Shown here in pieces: positions 16,266 through 25,857 of a stretch of 64,000 nt of DNA (its first letter is position 1; each line of letters opens with the position of its first letter). Source of the DNA: Methanobacterium_D oryzae (GTDB lineage: Archaea; Methanobacteriota; Methanobacteria; Methanobacteriales; Methanobacteriaceae). Position numbers and translations under genes: made by a program. The stretch covers positions 496,001-560,000 of the forward strand of contig NZ_JBNPXC010000002.1 of NCBI RefSeq assembly GCF_050433505.1, in the 5' to 3' direction. The notes under the pieces were generated by a model. The model did no database searches and was not told where the DNA came from. It saw only the letters and a program-made list of their open reading frames with translations.

Positions 16266-17390
16266 ATGAAGATTTCAATTGTTATTCCTGCTTTAAATGA
16301 AGAGGGAATTGTAGGTAAGACTGTTAGATCAGTTCCAGTGGAAAAATTAAAGGAAAAGGGACTTGATGTTGAGATAGTAGTAGTTGATAATGCCTCAACT
16401 GATAATACTGCCCTGGAAGCACGTGAAGCAGGGGCAAGAGTAGTTTATGGAGAAAAAAGAGGTTATGGTAATGCCTATTTAAAAGGATTTAGTGAAGCAG
16501 AGGGAGATATAATTGTAATGGGAGATGCAGATGGCACTTATCCCTTTGAAATGACATATGAATTCATTCAACCAATTTTAAAGGGTGAAGCAGAATTTGT
16601 AATGGGTTCCAGACTTAAAGGAGATATAAAACCCGGAGCAATGCCTGCGCTCCATAAATATATTGGTAATCCATTTCTTACATGGATGTTAAATGCTTTA
16701 TTTAAAGCAGGTATTTCTGATTCTCATTGTGGAATGAGAGCAATTAAAAAAGATACAATTAATAGATTAGGATTAAAAAGCCCAGGAATGGAGTTTGCAT
16801 CTGAAATGGTAATTGAAGCAGCTCGAAATGATGTAAAAATTGCTGAAATTCCTATAAATTATTATCCAAGAGAAGGGGAATCTAAACTCAGTTCTTTTGC
16901 TGATGGATGGAGACATGTAAGGTTTATGATGCTTTATAGGCCAACACCATTCCTTTTAGTCCCGGGTATTATAGTTTTGATTATGGGAATTGTATTTTTT
17001 ATTGGCGTATTTTTAAGACAGTATGGAATGCATTCATTAATACTTGGCAGTCTGCTACTTATAATTGGATATCAAATGCTTTTAGCATGGGTACAATTTG
17101 GAGCATTTGGTGCAGTTTATGGAATTACAAGAACTTCTCCAACAATAAGGAAAGTAATGAATTATCACTCACTTGGAAGAGAATTACTTTTAGGTTTATT
17201 ATTTTTAGCTGCTGGAGTAATTGTAGGTATTAAAGTCCTTTACAGCTGGTTTGCTGTAGGATTTGGAAGTCTTTCACAGATCCAGTTTGTTGTAGTGGCT
17301 TTGATATTTTCTATCCTTGGAATTCAAACAATATTTTCTGGAATGTTTTTAAGTTTGCTTTTATTAAATGATAAATGTAGAGCTGACTGA
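16266..17390 (+). CDS. GT2 glycosyltransferase, polyprenyl-phosphate sugar synthase type
   Basis: A GT-A domain of ~230 residues (SIVIPALNEE, VVVDNASTDNT, MGDADGTYP with the metal-binding DAD, and GMRAIKK) is followed by four hydrophobic segments in the C-terminal 140 residues. This layout is that of DPM1/GtrB-like enzymes that load a sugar onto dolichol phosphate or extend a lipid carrier at the cytoplasmic membrane face. The start matches the family N-terminus. It is 145 bases downstream of galU. Sugar specificity unknown. Confidence 0.9.
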   Translation: MKISIVIPALNEEGIVGKTVRSVPVEKLKEKGLDVEIVVVDNASTDNTALEAREAGARVVYGEKRGYGNAYLKGFSEAEGDIIVMGDADGTYPFEMTYEFIQPILKGEAEFVMGSRLKGDIKPGAMPALHKYIGNPFLTWMLNALFKAGISDSHCGMRAIKKDTINRLGLKSPGMEFASEMVIEAARNDVKIAEIPINYYPREGESKLSSFADGWRHVRFMMLYRPTPFLLVPGIIVLIMGIVFFIGVFLRQYGMHSLILGSLLLIIGYQMLLAWVQFGAFGAVYGITRTSPTIRKVMNYHSLGRELLLGLLFLAAGVIVGIKVLYSWFAVGFGSLSQIQFVVVALIFSILGIQTIFSGMFLSLLLLNDKCRAD

Positions 17391-17573
17391 TTTTTTGAAG
17401 GAAGAAATTCACAGATTTCCTGAACCCAAAAAAAATCAAAGCATTCGAAAACACATGTTGCAACACCTTGAATATTTCATGTTTAGCAGAGAAACTAAGT
17501 TTCTCATGCTCTGAATTGAAGATTTCAATAGATTGAATTGAAGAAATAAAATTCTTCATACAAATTTTTAATT
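17391..17573. repeat. Hairpin-rich intergenic element
   Basis: The 183 bases between two glycosyltransferase genes hold several dyads: AGCA-GAGAAAC-TAA-GTTTCTC-(A)-TGCT at 17485-17510 (11 pairs, one bulge), the palindrome TGTTGCAACA near 17456, and GAAGAA...TTCTTC near the right end. The gene on the left stops just before it and the ribosome site of the next gene (GAGGT) just after. The main hairpin has the same layout as the one at 13954-13983. No ORF with a start site is seen. Confidence 0.55.
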
Positions 17574-17585
17574 ATGAGGTTTAAG

Positions 17586-18722
17586 ATGAAAATAGCGTTT
17601 GTATATGATGCCATCTATCCTTGGATAAAAGGGGGAGCTGAAAAAAGAGTTTATGAACTTGCAAAAAGGCTTGTTCAAAGGGGTCATGAAGTTCATTGGT
17701 ATGGAATTGGATGGTGGTGGACGGAAGATAAGCAAGAAGATATAATATATGATGGTATCTATCTTCATGGTGTTTGTAAACCAATGGCCCTCTATAAAGA
17801 TGAAAGAAGATCCATAAAAGAAGCCATCTACTTTGCATTAAAATTATTTCCCAAATTAATGAAAAAAAATTTTGATATTGTTGAATGTCAGGGTTTTCCA
17901 TTTTTTTCATGTTTTACAGCTAAAATACATTCATTATCTGGAAAATCAAAGCTCATAATAACATTACATGAAGTCTGGAATGATTATTGGTATGAATATC
18001 TTGGAAAAATGGGAATTTTCGGTAAAATTATTGAAAAATCAGTTATTAATTTGACAGATAAAATTATAGTTGTTTCGCCAAAAACCAGAAGAGATCTTAG
18101 AAAGATAAAGAAATCTGAAAATTCAATTATAATTCCTAATGGTATTGATTGTAAACGTATAAGTAAGATTAAGCCTTCAAAAGAAAATTCAGATATTATA
18201 TTTGCAGGTAGGTTAATTAAAGAAAAAAATGTTGATGTTTTAATCAAAGCGGTTTATTTAATAAAGAAGCAAATTCCAGATATTAAATGTTTCATAATTG
18301 GTAATGGTCCAGAGAAGGCGAAACTTGAAATGCTTGTTAATAAATTGGATATTCGCGATAACATAATTTTTAAAGGATTTATGGATAGTTATGATGATTT
18401 AATTGCATATATGAAATCATCTAAGGTTTTTGTGCTTCCTTCAATTAGAGAAGGTTTTGGAATAGTGGTAATTGAGGCTAATGCATGTGGATTACCTGTA
18501 ATTGTTGTAGATCATAAAATGAATGCAGCAACTGATCTTATAATTAACAATGAGAATGGAATTATATCAAAACTTTCAGAAAATGACATTAAAGACATGA
18601 TAATTGAAATGATTTATAAAAAAGAAGAAATGGAAAATAATTGTATAGAGGCAGCCAAAAATTATGATTGGGATAAGATTGTGGAGTTTCTTGAGGATTA
18701 TTATTTTCAATTTGATATTTAA
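17586..18722 (+). CDS. GT4 glycosyltransferase
   Basis: A 378-residue GT-B enzyme. The N-terminal Rossmann half starts MKIAFVYDAIYPWIKGGAEKR, with the glycine-rich acceptor loop, and the C-terminal half has the GT4 donor motif VFVLPSIREGFGIVVIEANACGLPVI near residue 285 with the catalytic E-x7-E. I start at ATG 17586, 5 nt behind GAGGT; the ATG at 17574 overlaps that site. It probably uses a nucleotide sugar to extend a lipid-linked glycan on the cytoplasmic side. Acceptor and sugar unknown. Confidence 0.9.
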   Translation: MKIAFVYDAIYPWIKGGAEKRVYELAKRLVQRGHEVHWYGIGWWWTEDKQEDIIYDGIYLHGVCKPMALYKDERRSIKEAIYFALKLFPKLMKKNFDIVECQGFPFFSCFTAKIHSLSGKSKLIITLHEVWNDYWYEYLGKMGIFGKIIEKSVINLTDKIIVVSPKTRRDLRKIKKSENSIIIPNGIDCKRISKIKPSKENSDIIFAGRLIKEKNVDVLIKAVYLIKKQIPDIKCFIIGNGPEKAKLEMLVNKLDIRDNIIFKGFMDSYDDLIAYMKSSKVFVLPSIREGFGIVVIEANACGLPVIVVDHKMNAATDLIINNENGIISKLSENDIKDMIIEMIYKKEEMENNCIEAAKNYDWDKIVEFLEDYYFQFDI

Positions 18723-18740
18723 ATGATAATTAGTGATATA

Positions 18741-19865
18741 ATGAAGATTGTTCAAACACCAGTCAGATTTTACCCGTTTATTGGTGGTGTGGAAAATTAT
18801 GTGTATTATTCATCAAAAGAATTAGTTAAATTAGGACATAATGTTACTGTAATTTGTGCAAATGAGCCATCAACTGAAAAAGAGGAAGTAGTGGATGGGA
18901 TTAAAGTTAAAAGGCTTTCTTATTTGGGTAAAATTGCAAATACCAATGTCACTTCAAGGTTACCATTTGCAATTTCTAAAGAAGATTTTGATATTATCCA
19001 TACACATATACCAACCCCCTGGAGTGCTGATTGGAGTAATATATTTTCTAAACTGAAAAGAAAGCCGTTAGTTGTTACTTATCATAACGATATAATTGGA
19101 AGTGGCTTTGCAGACTATATTGCACGATTTTATAACGTTACTGCACTTAAATTACTATTAAATCAAGCGGATAGAATTATTATTACTCAACCTAATTATT
19201 TGCATTCATCTCTCTATTTAGAGGATTATTCTGACAAAGTTGAAGTTATTCCAAATGGAGTAGATGTAGAAAAATTTAGACCTATTAATATAACTAAAGA
19301 AAAAAATACGTTATTTTTCCTGAGTCTTTTAGATGAATTTCATAAATATAAAGGTTTAGATTATCTTTTAAAAGCAATTATCAAAGTTAAAAAAGAAATA
19401 CCTGATATTAAACTTATAGTAGGTGGAAAAGGTGCATTATTAGATTATTATGCTGATTTAACAGAAAAATATGGCTTAAAAAATAATGTAGAGTTCCATG
19501 GATTTATTCCTGATGAAAAAATAGTTGAATATTATAATAAGTGCAATGTTTTTGTGTTACCTTCCATTTCTTCAAAACAGGAAGGATTTGGAATTGTTGT
19601 TCTTGAAGCACTTGCATGTGAAACTCCAGTAATCAGCACTGAAATTGTGGGTGCAGCAGCTGATGTAAAAAACAGTAACTCTGGAATTATCGTTCCACCT
19701 AAAGATGTTGATGAACTTGCAGATGCAATTATTAAAATATTAAGTGATGAACATAAATTAAAGAAAATGGGTAAAAATGGAAGAATTTTTGTGGAGAAAT
19801 CATATACTTGGCATAAGGTTGCAAAGATGATGGCAAATGTTTATAAAGAATTACTGGAAAAATAA
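18741..19865 (+). CDS. GT4 glycosyltransferase
   Basis: A second GT-B protein (374 residues): RFYPFIGGVENYVYY at the N-terminus and VFVLPSISSKQEGFGIVVLEALACETPVI, the GT4 signature with E-x7-E, near residue 275. The ATG at 18741 follows GTGAT by 3 nt; the ATG at 18723 has no site. It lies 18 bases after the preceding glycosyltransferase, so the two are one operon and likely act in successive steps. Confidence 0.9.
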   Translation: MKIVQTPVRFYPFIGGVENYVYYSSKELVKLGHNVTVICANEPSTEKEEVVDGIKVKRLSYLGKIANTNVTSRLPFAISKEDFDIIHTHIPTPWSADWSNIFSKLKRKPLVVTYHNDIIGSGFADYIARFYNVTALKLLLNQADRIIITQPNYLHSSLYLEDYSDKVEVIPNGVDVEKFRPINITKEKNTLFFLSLLDEFHKYKGLDYLLKAIIKVKKEIPDIKLIVGGKGALLDYYADLTEKYGLKNNVEFHGFIPDEKIVEYYNKCNVFVLPSISSKQEGFGIVVLEALACETPVISTEIVGAAADVKNSNSGIIVPPKDVDELADAIIKILSDEHKLKKMGKNGRIFVEKSYTWHKVAKMMANVYKELLEK

Positions 19866-19968
19866 TTTAAAATGTACTTATTTTATAAAAGTGATTATCG
19901 AATTTTCAAGATATATTCAAGTATTTAACCATCAAGTCAGTATAATTAGAGTAAAGTAGGTTCGATGA

Positions 19969-22116
19969 ATGATAAAGGATATAATAAACTTAGATAATAA
20001 AAAATGGCTTTTAGATTTTCAAAATTTAGGGATTAAAAATTTGATTATAGTCCTATTTACAATGCTAATGATTACAGACATTGCAATTATATTAAATATC
20101 CCATTTTTAAGGGAATTCATGACAATCATTAGTTTAACAACTATTCCGGGTACATTAATTTTATTAATACTTAGACTTCATCAATTAGAATTCATAAAAA
20201 AAATAGTTTTACTTGTAGGATTGAGTTTAACATTTTTAATGTTTATGGGTTTTGTCTTGAATATTTTATATCCTTTTATTGAGGAACCTCTGTCTTTAAA
20301 GCCAGTTCTTGTCTCATTAAACATCATATTAATAGCTTTTGCTTTTATAGCTTATAGAATAAATAAAAACGCTCTTCAAACTAATTTTTTAAACTTTAAA
20401 ATTAGTTTAAATGATAAATTAAGATTTCCATTTATCATACCAATTTTATTTCCATTAATGGCTATAATTGGGACATATTTAATGAATACAACTCAAAATA
20501 ACATTATTTTATTGATTATGTTGTTTTTTATTCCGTTATATATAATTTTAATTGCTTTTTTGAAAAATAAAGTTCATGAGGTTGTATATCCGTTTTCTAT
20601 CTGGATGATTGGATTAAGTTTGCTTTTAATGCATGGACTCACTTCAAATTATTTGATGGGTAGAGATGTTCATTATGAGTTTTACTGTTTCCAGCTAACT
20701 CTCCAAAATTTCCATTGGGATATAAATGCTTATCTTAACCCGTATAATGCATGTCTGGGCATCACAGTTCTTCCAACAATTTTTAAGGTTTTATCTAATA
20801 TAGGCAGTGATTATGTTTTTAAGATATTTTTCAGCTTCATAGGATCTTTCATTCCCCTTGTAGTTTATGCTGTATCTAAAAAATACATTGATAGCAAATA
20901 TGCATTTTTTGCAAGCTTACTTTTTACATTTCAAATATTTTTCGTATATCTTTTAGGAGCTGTAAGACAAGAGATAGCAATTTTATTCTTCTTTTTAGCT
21001 ATTATGGTTCTATTTACAGATAAAATTAATAATTTAAACAAAAAAATATTATTTATAGTTTTACTTGCTTCAATAATGGTTTCTCATTATACTACCGCTT
21101 ACATTTCATTTGTCTTAGTCTTACCCATTTTAGCGTTTCCTTTCTTAAAAGCGCTTTTTATTGAAAGAAAATTTAAATTTACCAATTTCGATGTTATTGT
21201 CATATCTGCATTGTTTATCTTACTTTGGTATGTATTGTTTGCAGATGTACAAGCAAATGCAGGTTCTCAAGTGGTTCAAACAACTATTGCAAGTTCTGCA
21301 AGTAGTGCTTCATCATTTGCAGATAATAAAGGAGATTATGTTCTGGGTATTTTAGGAATTAAACTTAAATCACTTCCAAATACTGTTAGTGTTATTGTAC
21401 ATGACTTGATTTTCCTTACTATTGGAATTGGCCTTTTAACTATAATTAGAAATTATAGGGAATATCTTAAAAAAATTGATCCAGAATATATCATTGCAAT
21501 ATTGGTATCAATAGTTTTGCTGGTGTTGTTTATAGTTTTACCTTATATTTCTATAGCTTATGATGCTGCAAGACTGTTTTTCCAGTTACTAATATTTTTA
21601 GCTCCAGTTTTTGTTATTGGGGCAATTAGAATAGCAAAAGCTATTAAAAAGCCAAATATGGATGTCGTAATATTGGTAGTTTTGCTAATTTCGCTATTTT
21701 CATGTGCCACTTATCTCCAGTATCACTTCATGGGAATGCCATATTCTCCAGATTATGAAAAAGATGGTCTTATCAGAAACGAGGCATTTATGTATAATCA
21801 AGAAATAATTGGAGCAGAATGGCTAAAAAATAACCAAATAGGTAATCTAACTATGTATTCTGATGGAAGAGAGCTATTGGTGTTTTTCCGCGCATATGGT
21901 AAGGATATTAAAGGTATACAATTAAACAATACATATTTCCACTATAATAATACAATAAATGATAGGTATCTATATTTAGGACATCTAAATGTAAATGGTG
22001 GCAAAATACAGGAGTTATACACTCATTTAGAATATCAAGATATTAAAAATTATTCAAACCTCTTTTCAGGTAAGGATAAAATCTATGAGAATGGAGGAAG
22101 CCAAATATGGCGGTAG
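19969..22116 (+). CDS. DUF2206 large membrane protein, GT-C-like
   Basis: A 715-residue protein with about 15-17 predicted membrane helices spanning residues ~25-590 and a soluble C-terminal part of ~110 residues. It fits DUF2206, a methanogen membrane family found in glycan loci. A GRDVHYEFY loop near residue 228 resembles the acidic first-loop motif of GT-C enzymes that use dolichol-linked donors. It overlaps the following glycosyltransferase by 10 bases. A glycan transfer or polymerisation step on the outer membrane face is plausible but inferred. Confidence 0.8.
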   Translation: MIKDIINLDNKKWLLDFQNLGIKNLIIVLFTMLMITDIAIILNIPFLREFMTIISLTTIPGTLILLILRLHQLEFIKKIVLLVGLSLTFLMFMGFVLNILYPFIEEPLSLKPVLVSLNIILIAFAFIAYRINKNALQTNFLNFKISLNDKLRFPFIIPILFPLMAIIGTYLMNTTQNNIILLIMLFFIPLYIILIAFLKNKVHEVVYPFSIWMIGLSLLLMHGLTSNYLMGRDVHYEFYCFQLTLQNFHWDINAYLNPYNACLGITVLPTIFKVLSNIGSDYVFKIFFSFIGSFIPLVVYAVSKKYIDSKYAFFASLLFTFQIFFVYLLGAVRQEIAILFFFLAIMVLFTDKINNLNKKILFIVLLASIMVSHYTTAYISFVLVLPILAFPFLKALFIERKFKFTNFDVIVISALFILLWYVLFADVQANAGSQVVQTTIASSASSASSFADNKGDYVLGILGIKLKSLPNTVSVIVHDLIFLTIGIGLLTIIRNYREYLKKIDPEYIIAILVSIVLLVLFIVLPYISIAYDAARLFFQLLIFLAPVFVIGAIRIAKAIKKPNMDVVILVVLLISLFSCATYLQYHFMGMPYSPDYEKDGLIRNEAFMYNQEIIGAEWLKNNQIGNLTMYSDGRELLVFFRAYGKDIKGIQLNNTYFHYNNTINDRYLYLGHLNVNGGKIQELYTHLEYQDIKNYSNLFSGKDKIYENGGSQIWR

Positions 22117-23267
22117 GTAAAGATGCAGATGCTCCAAAAATACTTTTTATACATCATACTGCCATGTGGTATAGAAAACCTTTTTTTCGCAAATTAAGTG
22201 AAATTTATGACGTTAAATTTATTTTTACACGTGTTGATGATTATAATAAGAAATATGGAATCTCAATAGTTAATAAAATTGAAGGAATGGAAGGGGTAAA
22301 CTATAAATTAATCAAAAACTATTTTAATATAGCTTTTGGTGCTATAAAGGAAACTATGGGAGATTATGATATTTTTGTTGGAGGAAGTTGGGATACACCT
22401 CAAGATCTTATCGAAACCATATTCTATTTTTTGATCATTAAAATTAGAAGAAAGCCTTTTATTCTATGGAGAGAAGACTGGGATTGGAATGTTAAATCTG
22501 CCAAAAGATCATTTGTTAAGATGTTTGCAGGATTTATAGGCAGGCATGCTGACGCAATTTTGGTTCCAGGTACTAAACATATGGAATTTTTCACATCTTT
22601 AGGTGCTAATCCTGAAAAAATATTTATAATGCCTAATGTAAGTAGTATAGAAAGTAGTGCCGCTGATAATGATAATAAAAATAAAATTCAGAAAGAGTTA
22701 GGTTTAGAAGGTAAAAAGGTCATCCTTTATGTAGGCCGACTAATTAATTTGAAAGGAGTAAATTATCTAATTGAATCATTTGCCAAACTCAATAAAATAA
22801 TGGAAAATATAGTTTTAGTGATTGTAGGTGAAGGAAAACGCAAAAAAGAGTTGGAATCATTAGCAAATAAACTTGGAATTGAAGATAAGGTTTATTTCAC
22901 TGGTAATATAGATAATCATATGCTTGGAGGTTACTATTTATTAAGCAACGTATTTGTACTGCCTTCTATAACTACATATTTTGCAGATGCTTGTCCCCTT
23001 GTTGTTAATGAGGCGATGTATTTTGGAAGGCCTGTTATTACAAGTGATGCTGTGGGAACAACATTTATGATTAAAAATGGTGAAAATGGATTTGTAATTC
23101 CAGAAAGAGATGCTGATTCCCTATCTGAAGCCATTTACAAAGTCTTATCTGATCCACTACTTGAAGAAAAAATGGGTAAAAATTCTAAAAAGTTAATTGA
23201 AGAAGGATTCAGGTATGAAAATATGATTGAAGGCTTTAAGGCTGCAGTAAATTATATTATGAAATAA
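22107..23267 (+). CDS. GT4 glycosyltransferase
   Basis: A 386-residue GT-B protein: N-terminal LFIHHTAMWYRKPFFRKLS, a central basic stretch with WREDWDW near residue 130, and a donor domain with YVGRLINLKGVNYLIESF and VFVLPSITTYFADACPLVVNEAMYFG, where the usual EG(F/W)G is replaced by FADACP, as in some divergent GT4 members. The ATG follows GGAGG by 9 nt inside the end of the DUF2206 gene, so translation is coupled. Confidence 0.87.
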   Translation: MAVGKDADAPKILFIHHTAMWYRKPFFRKLSEIYDVKFIFTRVDDYNKKYGISIVNKIEGMEGVNYKLIKNYFNIAFGAIKETMGDYDIFVGGSWDTPQDLIETIFYFLIIKIRRKPFILWREDWDWNVKSAKRSFVKMFAGFIGRHADAILVPGTKHMEFFTSLGANPEKIFIMPNVSSIESSAADNDNKNKIQKELGLEGKKVILYVGRLINLKGVNYLIESFAKLNKIMENIVLVIVGEGKRKKELESLANKLGIEDKVYFTGNIDNHMLGGYYLLSNVFVLPSITTYFADACPLVVNEAMYFGRPVITSDAVGTTFMIKNGENGFVIPERDADSLSEAIYKVLSDPLLEEKMGKNSKKLIEEGFRYENMIEGFKAAVNYIMK

Positions 23268-23365
23268 TTAATTTTAGTCATGTATTTTTCCATTTATTTG
23301 AGTATATTAATGGATAAAGTAATATTATAATTTGAAACTTAACAAGTAATATTTACGGTGATTTA

Positions 23366-24808
23366 TTGAGTGAATATAAACTTTTCGTACAGAGAATTGG
23401 TTTAGTAGGAATAACAAACATTCTTGTAACTCTAAGTTCATTAATTCTATTACCAATCTTAACAAAAAATCTAACAATTGAAGATTATGGTATATGGGTT
23501 CAGCTTATTGCAACAATATCTTTTATACCTTATCTTGTTAACTTGGGACTGCCTTATTCAATGGTCAGATTTTTGCCAACTAAAAAAGATAAAGCTGAGA
23601 TACAGGAAGGGTTTTATTCAATAACATTATTAACATTATTTGTAGGAGTAATTGCATCAATAATTATTTTTATATTTGCAGAAAAAATAGCAATACTTCT
23701 TTTTAACGGGAATACAGCAATTTCAATATTACTATCTGCAATTACACTTGTATTTGTTGCTAATTCATCATATACAACTCTTTTAAGAACTTTCCAACAA
23801 ATGAAAGTTTATTCCATTGTAACATTAGTGCAAACTTATGCAATGGTCTTTTTGGTAACTGTTTTAGTCCAGGCAGGCTATAATATTGAAGGTGCTGCAT
23901 TTGGATACTTTATAGTACAACTTTTAACACTTTTATTTCTATTTTTGTATGTAATATCTAGAATTGGAATTAAAATCCCTAGATTTAAGAATATAAATGA
24001 ATATTTATCCTTTGGTATACCAACAGTTCCAGGAAATTTATCAAATTGGTTTGTAGAATTAAGTGACCGTTATGTAATTGGTATTTTATTAGGAGTAGCT
24101 TACGTAGGTTATTATTCGCCAGGTTATACTTTAGGTAGTCTAATTACCACGTTCATGGCTCCATTTGCGTTTATTTTGCCCCCTCTATTATCTCCGCTTT
24201 ATGATGAGAAAAAAATAGATGAAGTAAAGAATTATTTCCAGTATTCAATTAAATATTTTGTATTAATAGCATTACCGTCCATATTTGGTTTATCACTCCT
24301 ATCAAAACAGTTGTTAATATTTATAACTACTCCTGAGATTGCTGTAAATGGTTATTTCATTACTCCTTTCACAGCTATAAGTGCCTTTTTATTTGGTATA
24401 TATGGAATAATTAGTCAAACACTTATCTTAGAGAAAAAAACTAAGATTATCGGTTCTTTATGGATAATTGCCGCTATTATTAACCTGGTTTTAAATATAA
24501 TTTTCGTACCCATTTATGGAATAATCGCTGCAGCAGTTTCTACTTTGATTGCATATGCTTTTACACTGTTAATAACAGTAATCTATTCACAAAAATGCAT
24601 TAAATTACAATTAAATATTAAATTCCTTATAAAAAGCTTATTAGCATCTATTTTAATGTCATTAATAATTATATTAGTTAACCCTACATCGATTGTAGAA
24701 ATAATAACAGTTATTATAATATGTGCTGCTGTTTATTTGGCTGTTATTTATATTTTAAAGGGAATTTCAAAGGAAGAAATAGATTTCATTAAAAAATTAG
24801 CAAGATAA
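23366..24808 (+). CDS. Polysaccharide flippase (Wzx/MOP type)
   Basis: A 480-residue integral membrane protein with about 14 predicted helices and no soluble domain, matching the oligosaccharide flippases of the MOP superfamily. Typical features are the opening GLVGITNILVTLSSLILLPIL and the central SFGIPTVPGNLSNWFVELSDRYVIG segment, common in archaeal members. The TTG start follows GGTGAT by 5 nt. It would flip lipid-linked glycans made by the neighbouring glycosyltransferases across the membrane. Confidence 0.9.
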   Translation: MSEYKLFVQRIGLVGITNILVTLSSLILLPILTKNLTIEDYGIWVQLIATISFIPYLVNLGLPYSMVRFLPTKKDKAEIQEGFYSITLLTLFVGVIASIIIFIFAEKIAILLFNGNTAISILLSAITLVFVANSSYTTLLRTFQQMKVYSIVTLVQTYAMVFLVTVLVQAGYNIEGAAFGYFIVQLLTLLFLFLYVISRIGIKIPRFKNINEYLSFGIPTVPGNLSNWFVELSDRYVIGILLGVAYVGYYSPGYTLGSLITTFMAPFAFILPPLLSPLYDEKKIDEVKNYFQYSIKYFVLIALPSIFGLSLLSKQLLIFITTPEIAVNGYFITPFTAISAFLFGIYGIISQTLILEKKTKIIGSLWIIAAIINLVLNIIFVPIYGIIAAAVSTLIAYAFTLLITVIYSQKCIKLQLNIKFLIKSLLASILMSLIIILVNPTSIVEIITVIIICAAVYLAVIYILKGISKEEIDFIKKLAR

Positions 24809-24846
24809 TATATTAAATATGATAAATTCTTTAAAATAAGCGGATA

Positions 24847-24876
24847 ATAAGTAATTTAAACCCATAAATTACTTAT
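24847..24876. terminator. 12-bp inverted repeat between convergent genes
   Basis: ATAAGTAATTTA (24847-24858), a 6-base loop and the exact complement TAAATTACTTAT (24865-24876). It sits between the flippase and the 4,6-dehydratase gene, which point at each other, and covers the dehydratase stop codon (24869-24871). A shared bidirectional terminator or mRNA 3'-end structure is likely. Confidence 0.55.
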
Positions 24877-25852
24877 GACAAAATTCCTTAAGAATATCTT
24901 TTATTTCTTTTTTTGAAAGTTTTGGAGCTGAATGCGAATTGTAAATAATATTATCATTATTAACTACTTCATCAGACTTTATAATATATAATTCTCCCTG
25001 ATCTATAGCATAAGCCATTTCTTCTTCAGTCATTAATTCTTCATAGGTTTTTTCTCCTATTCTTTTACCAATGATTTTTATTTCAATATCATCGGGTTTA
25101 AAACCGTAGCTAGGGGCAAATTCTTCAACCATAACCTCTGCAAGGTCAACAATATTTAAAGATGGCATTTTAAGAATGAATATTTCTTTACCCTCCGAAA
25201 TTTCACCAGCTTTAAGAATTAAATGAACTGCTTGAGGGATACCCATGATAAAACGGGTCATTTCAGTAGAGGTTATTGTAATAGGGCCTCCTTTTTTAAT
25301 TTGGCTCTTAAAGAGGGGCACAACAGATCCCCTTGAATCAAGAACATTTCCAAACCTTACACATGAAAAAACAGTATCTTTATTACCTCTATAATAATTA
25401 GCAGATATTGCTAGGCGCTCTGCTAAAAGCTTAGTTGCTCCCATAACATTTATAGGATTAACTGCTTTATCTGTACTAATTACTATAACTTTTTTAACAT
25501 TCCTATCTAAAGCAGCATTTAGAACATTCTGTGTACCGATAATATTGGTTTTAACTGCATCAAATGGATTATATTCGCATAATGGGACATGTTTCAGCGC
25601 TCCTGCGTGAAATATTATATCAACACCTTCAAAGGCTCTAAGTAATCTCTCTTTATCGCGTATATCTCCCATAAATGTCCTGATTTTATCTGATCTTAAT
25701 TCCTGTTCTAATTCAAATAAACCAGTTTCATTATTATCTAAAACTCTTACAGATTTAGGATTAAGTTCTAAAACTTCTCTAACAATTTCACTGCCAATAG
25801 AACCAGTTCCACCTGTAACAAGAATTACTTTATCTTCATAAAATGATGTCAT
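24869..25852 (-). CDS. legB: UDP-GlcNAc 4,6-dehydratase, LegB-like
   Basis: A 327-residue extended SDR enzyme: NAD-binding GGTGSIGSE at residues ~13-21, the catalytic Thr (ISTDKAVNP) where the Y-x-x-x-K lysine is in the MGATK pattern, as in PseB/LegB/FlaA1-type dehydratases, and the RFGNVLDSRGSV segment near 170. It would make UDP-4-keto-6-deoxy sugar for aminosugar synthesis. I use the ATG at 25852 behind GGTTGAT; a TTG at 25861 is also possible. It is the last gene of the nonulosonic acid operon, directly after the aminotransferase. Length excludes the long membrane CapD form. PseB is the main alternative. Confidence 0.85.
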   Translation of the reverse strand: MTSFYEDKVILVTGGTGSIGSEIVREVLELNPKSVRVLDNNETGLFELEQELRSDKIRTFMGDIRDKERLLRAFEGVDIIFHAGALKHVPLCEYNPFDAVKTNIIGTQNVLNAALDRNVKKVIVISTDKAVNPINVMGATKLLAERLAISANYYRGNKDTVFSCVRFGNVLDSRGSVVPLFKSQIKKGGPITITSTEMTRFIMGIPQAVHLILKAGEISEGKEIFILKMPSLNIVDLAEVMVEEFAPSYGFKPDDIEIKIIGKRIGEKTYEELMTEEEMAYAIDQGELYIIKSDEVVNNDNIIYNSHSAPKLSKKEIKDILKEFCHK

Positions 25853-25857
25853 TTTTA

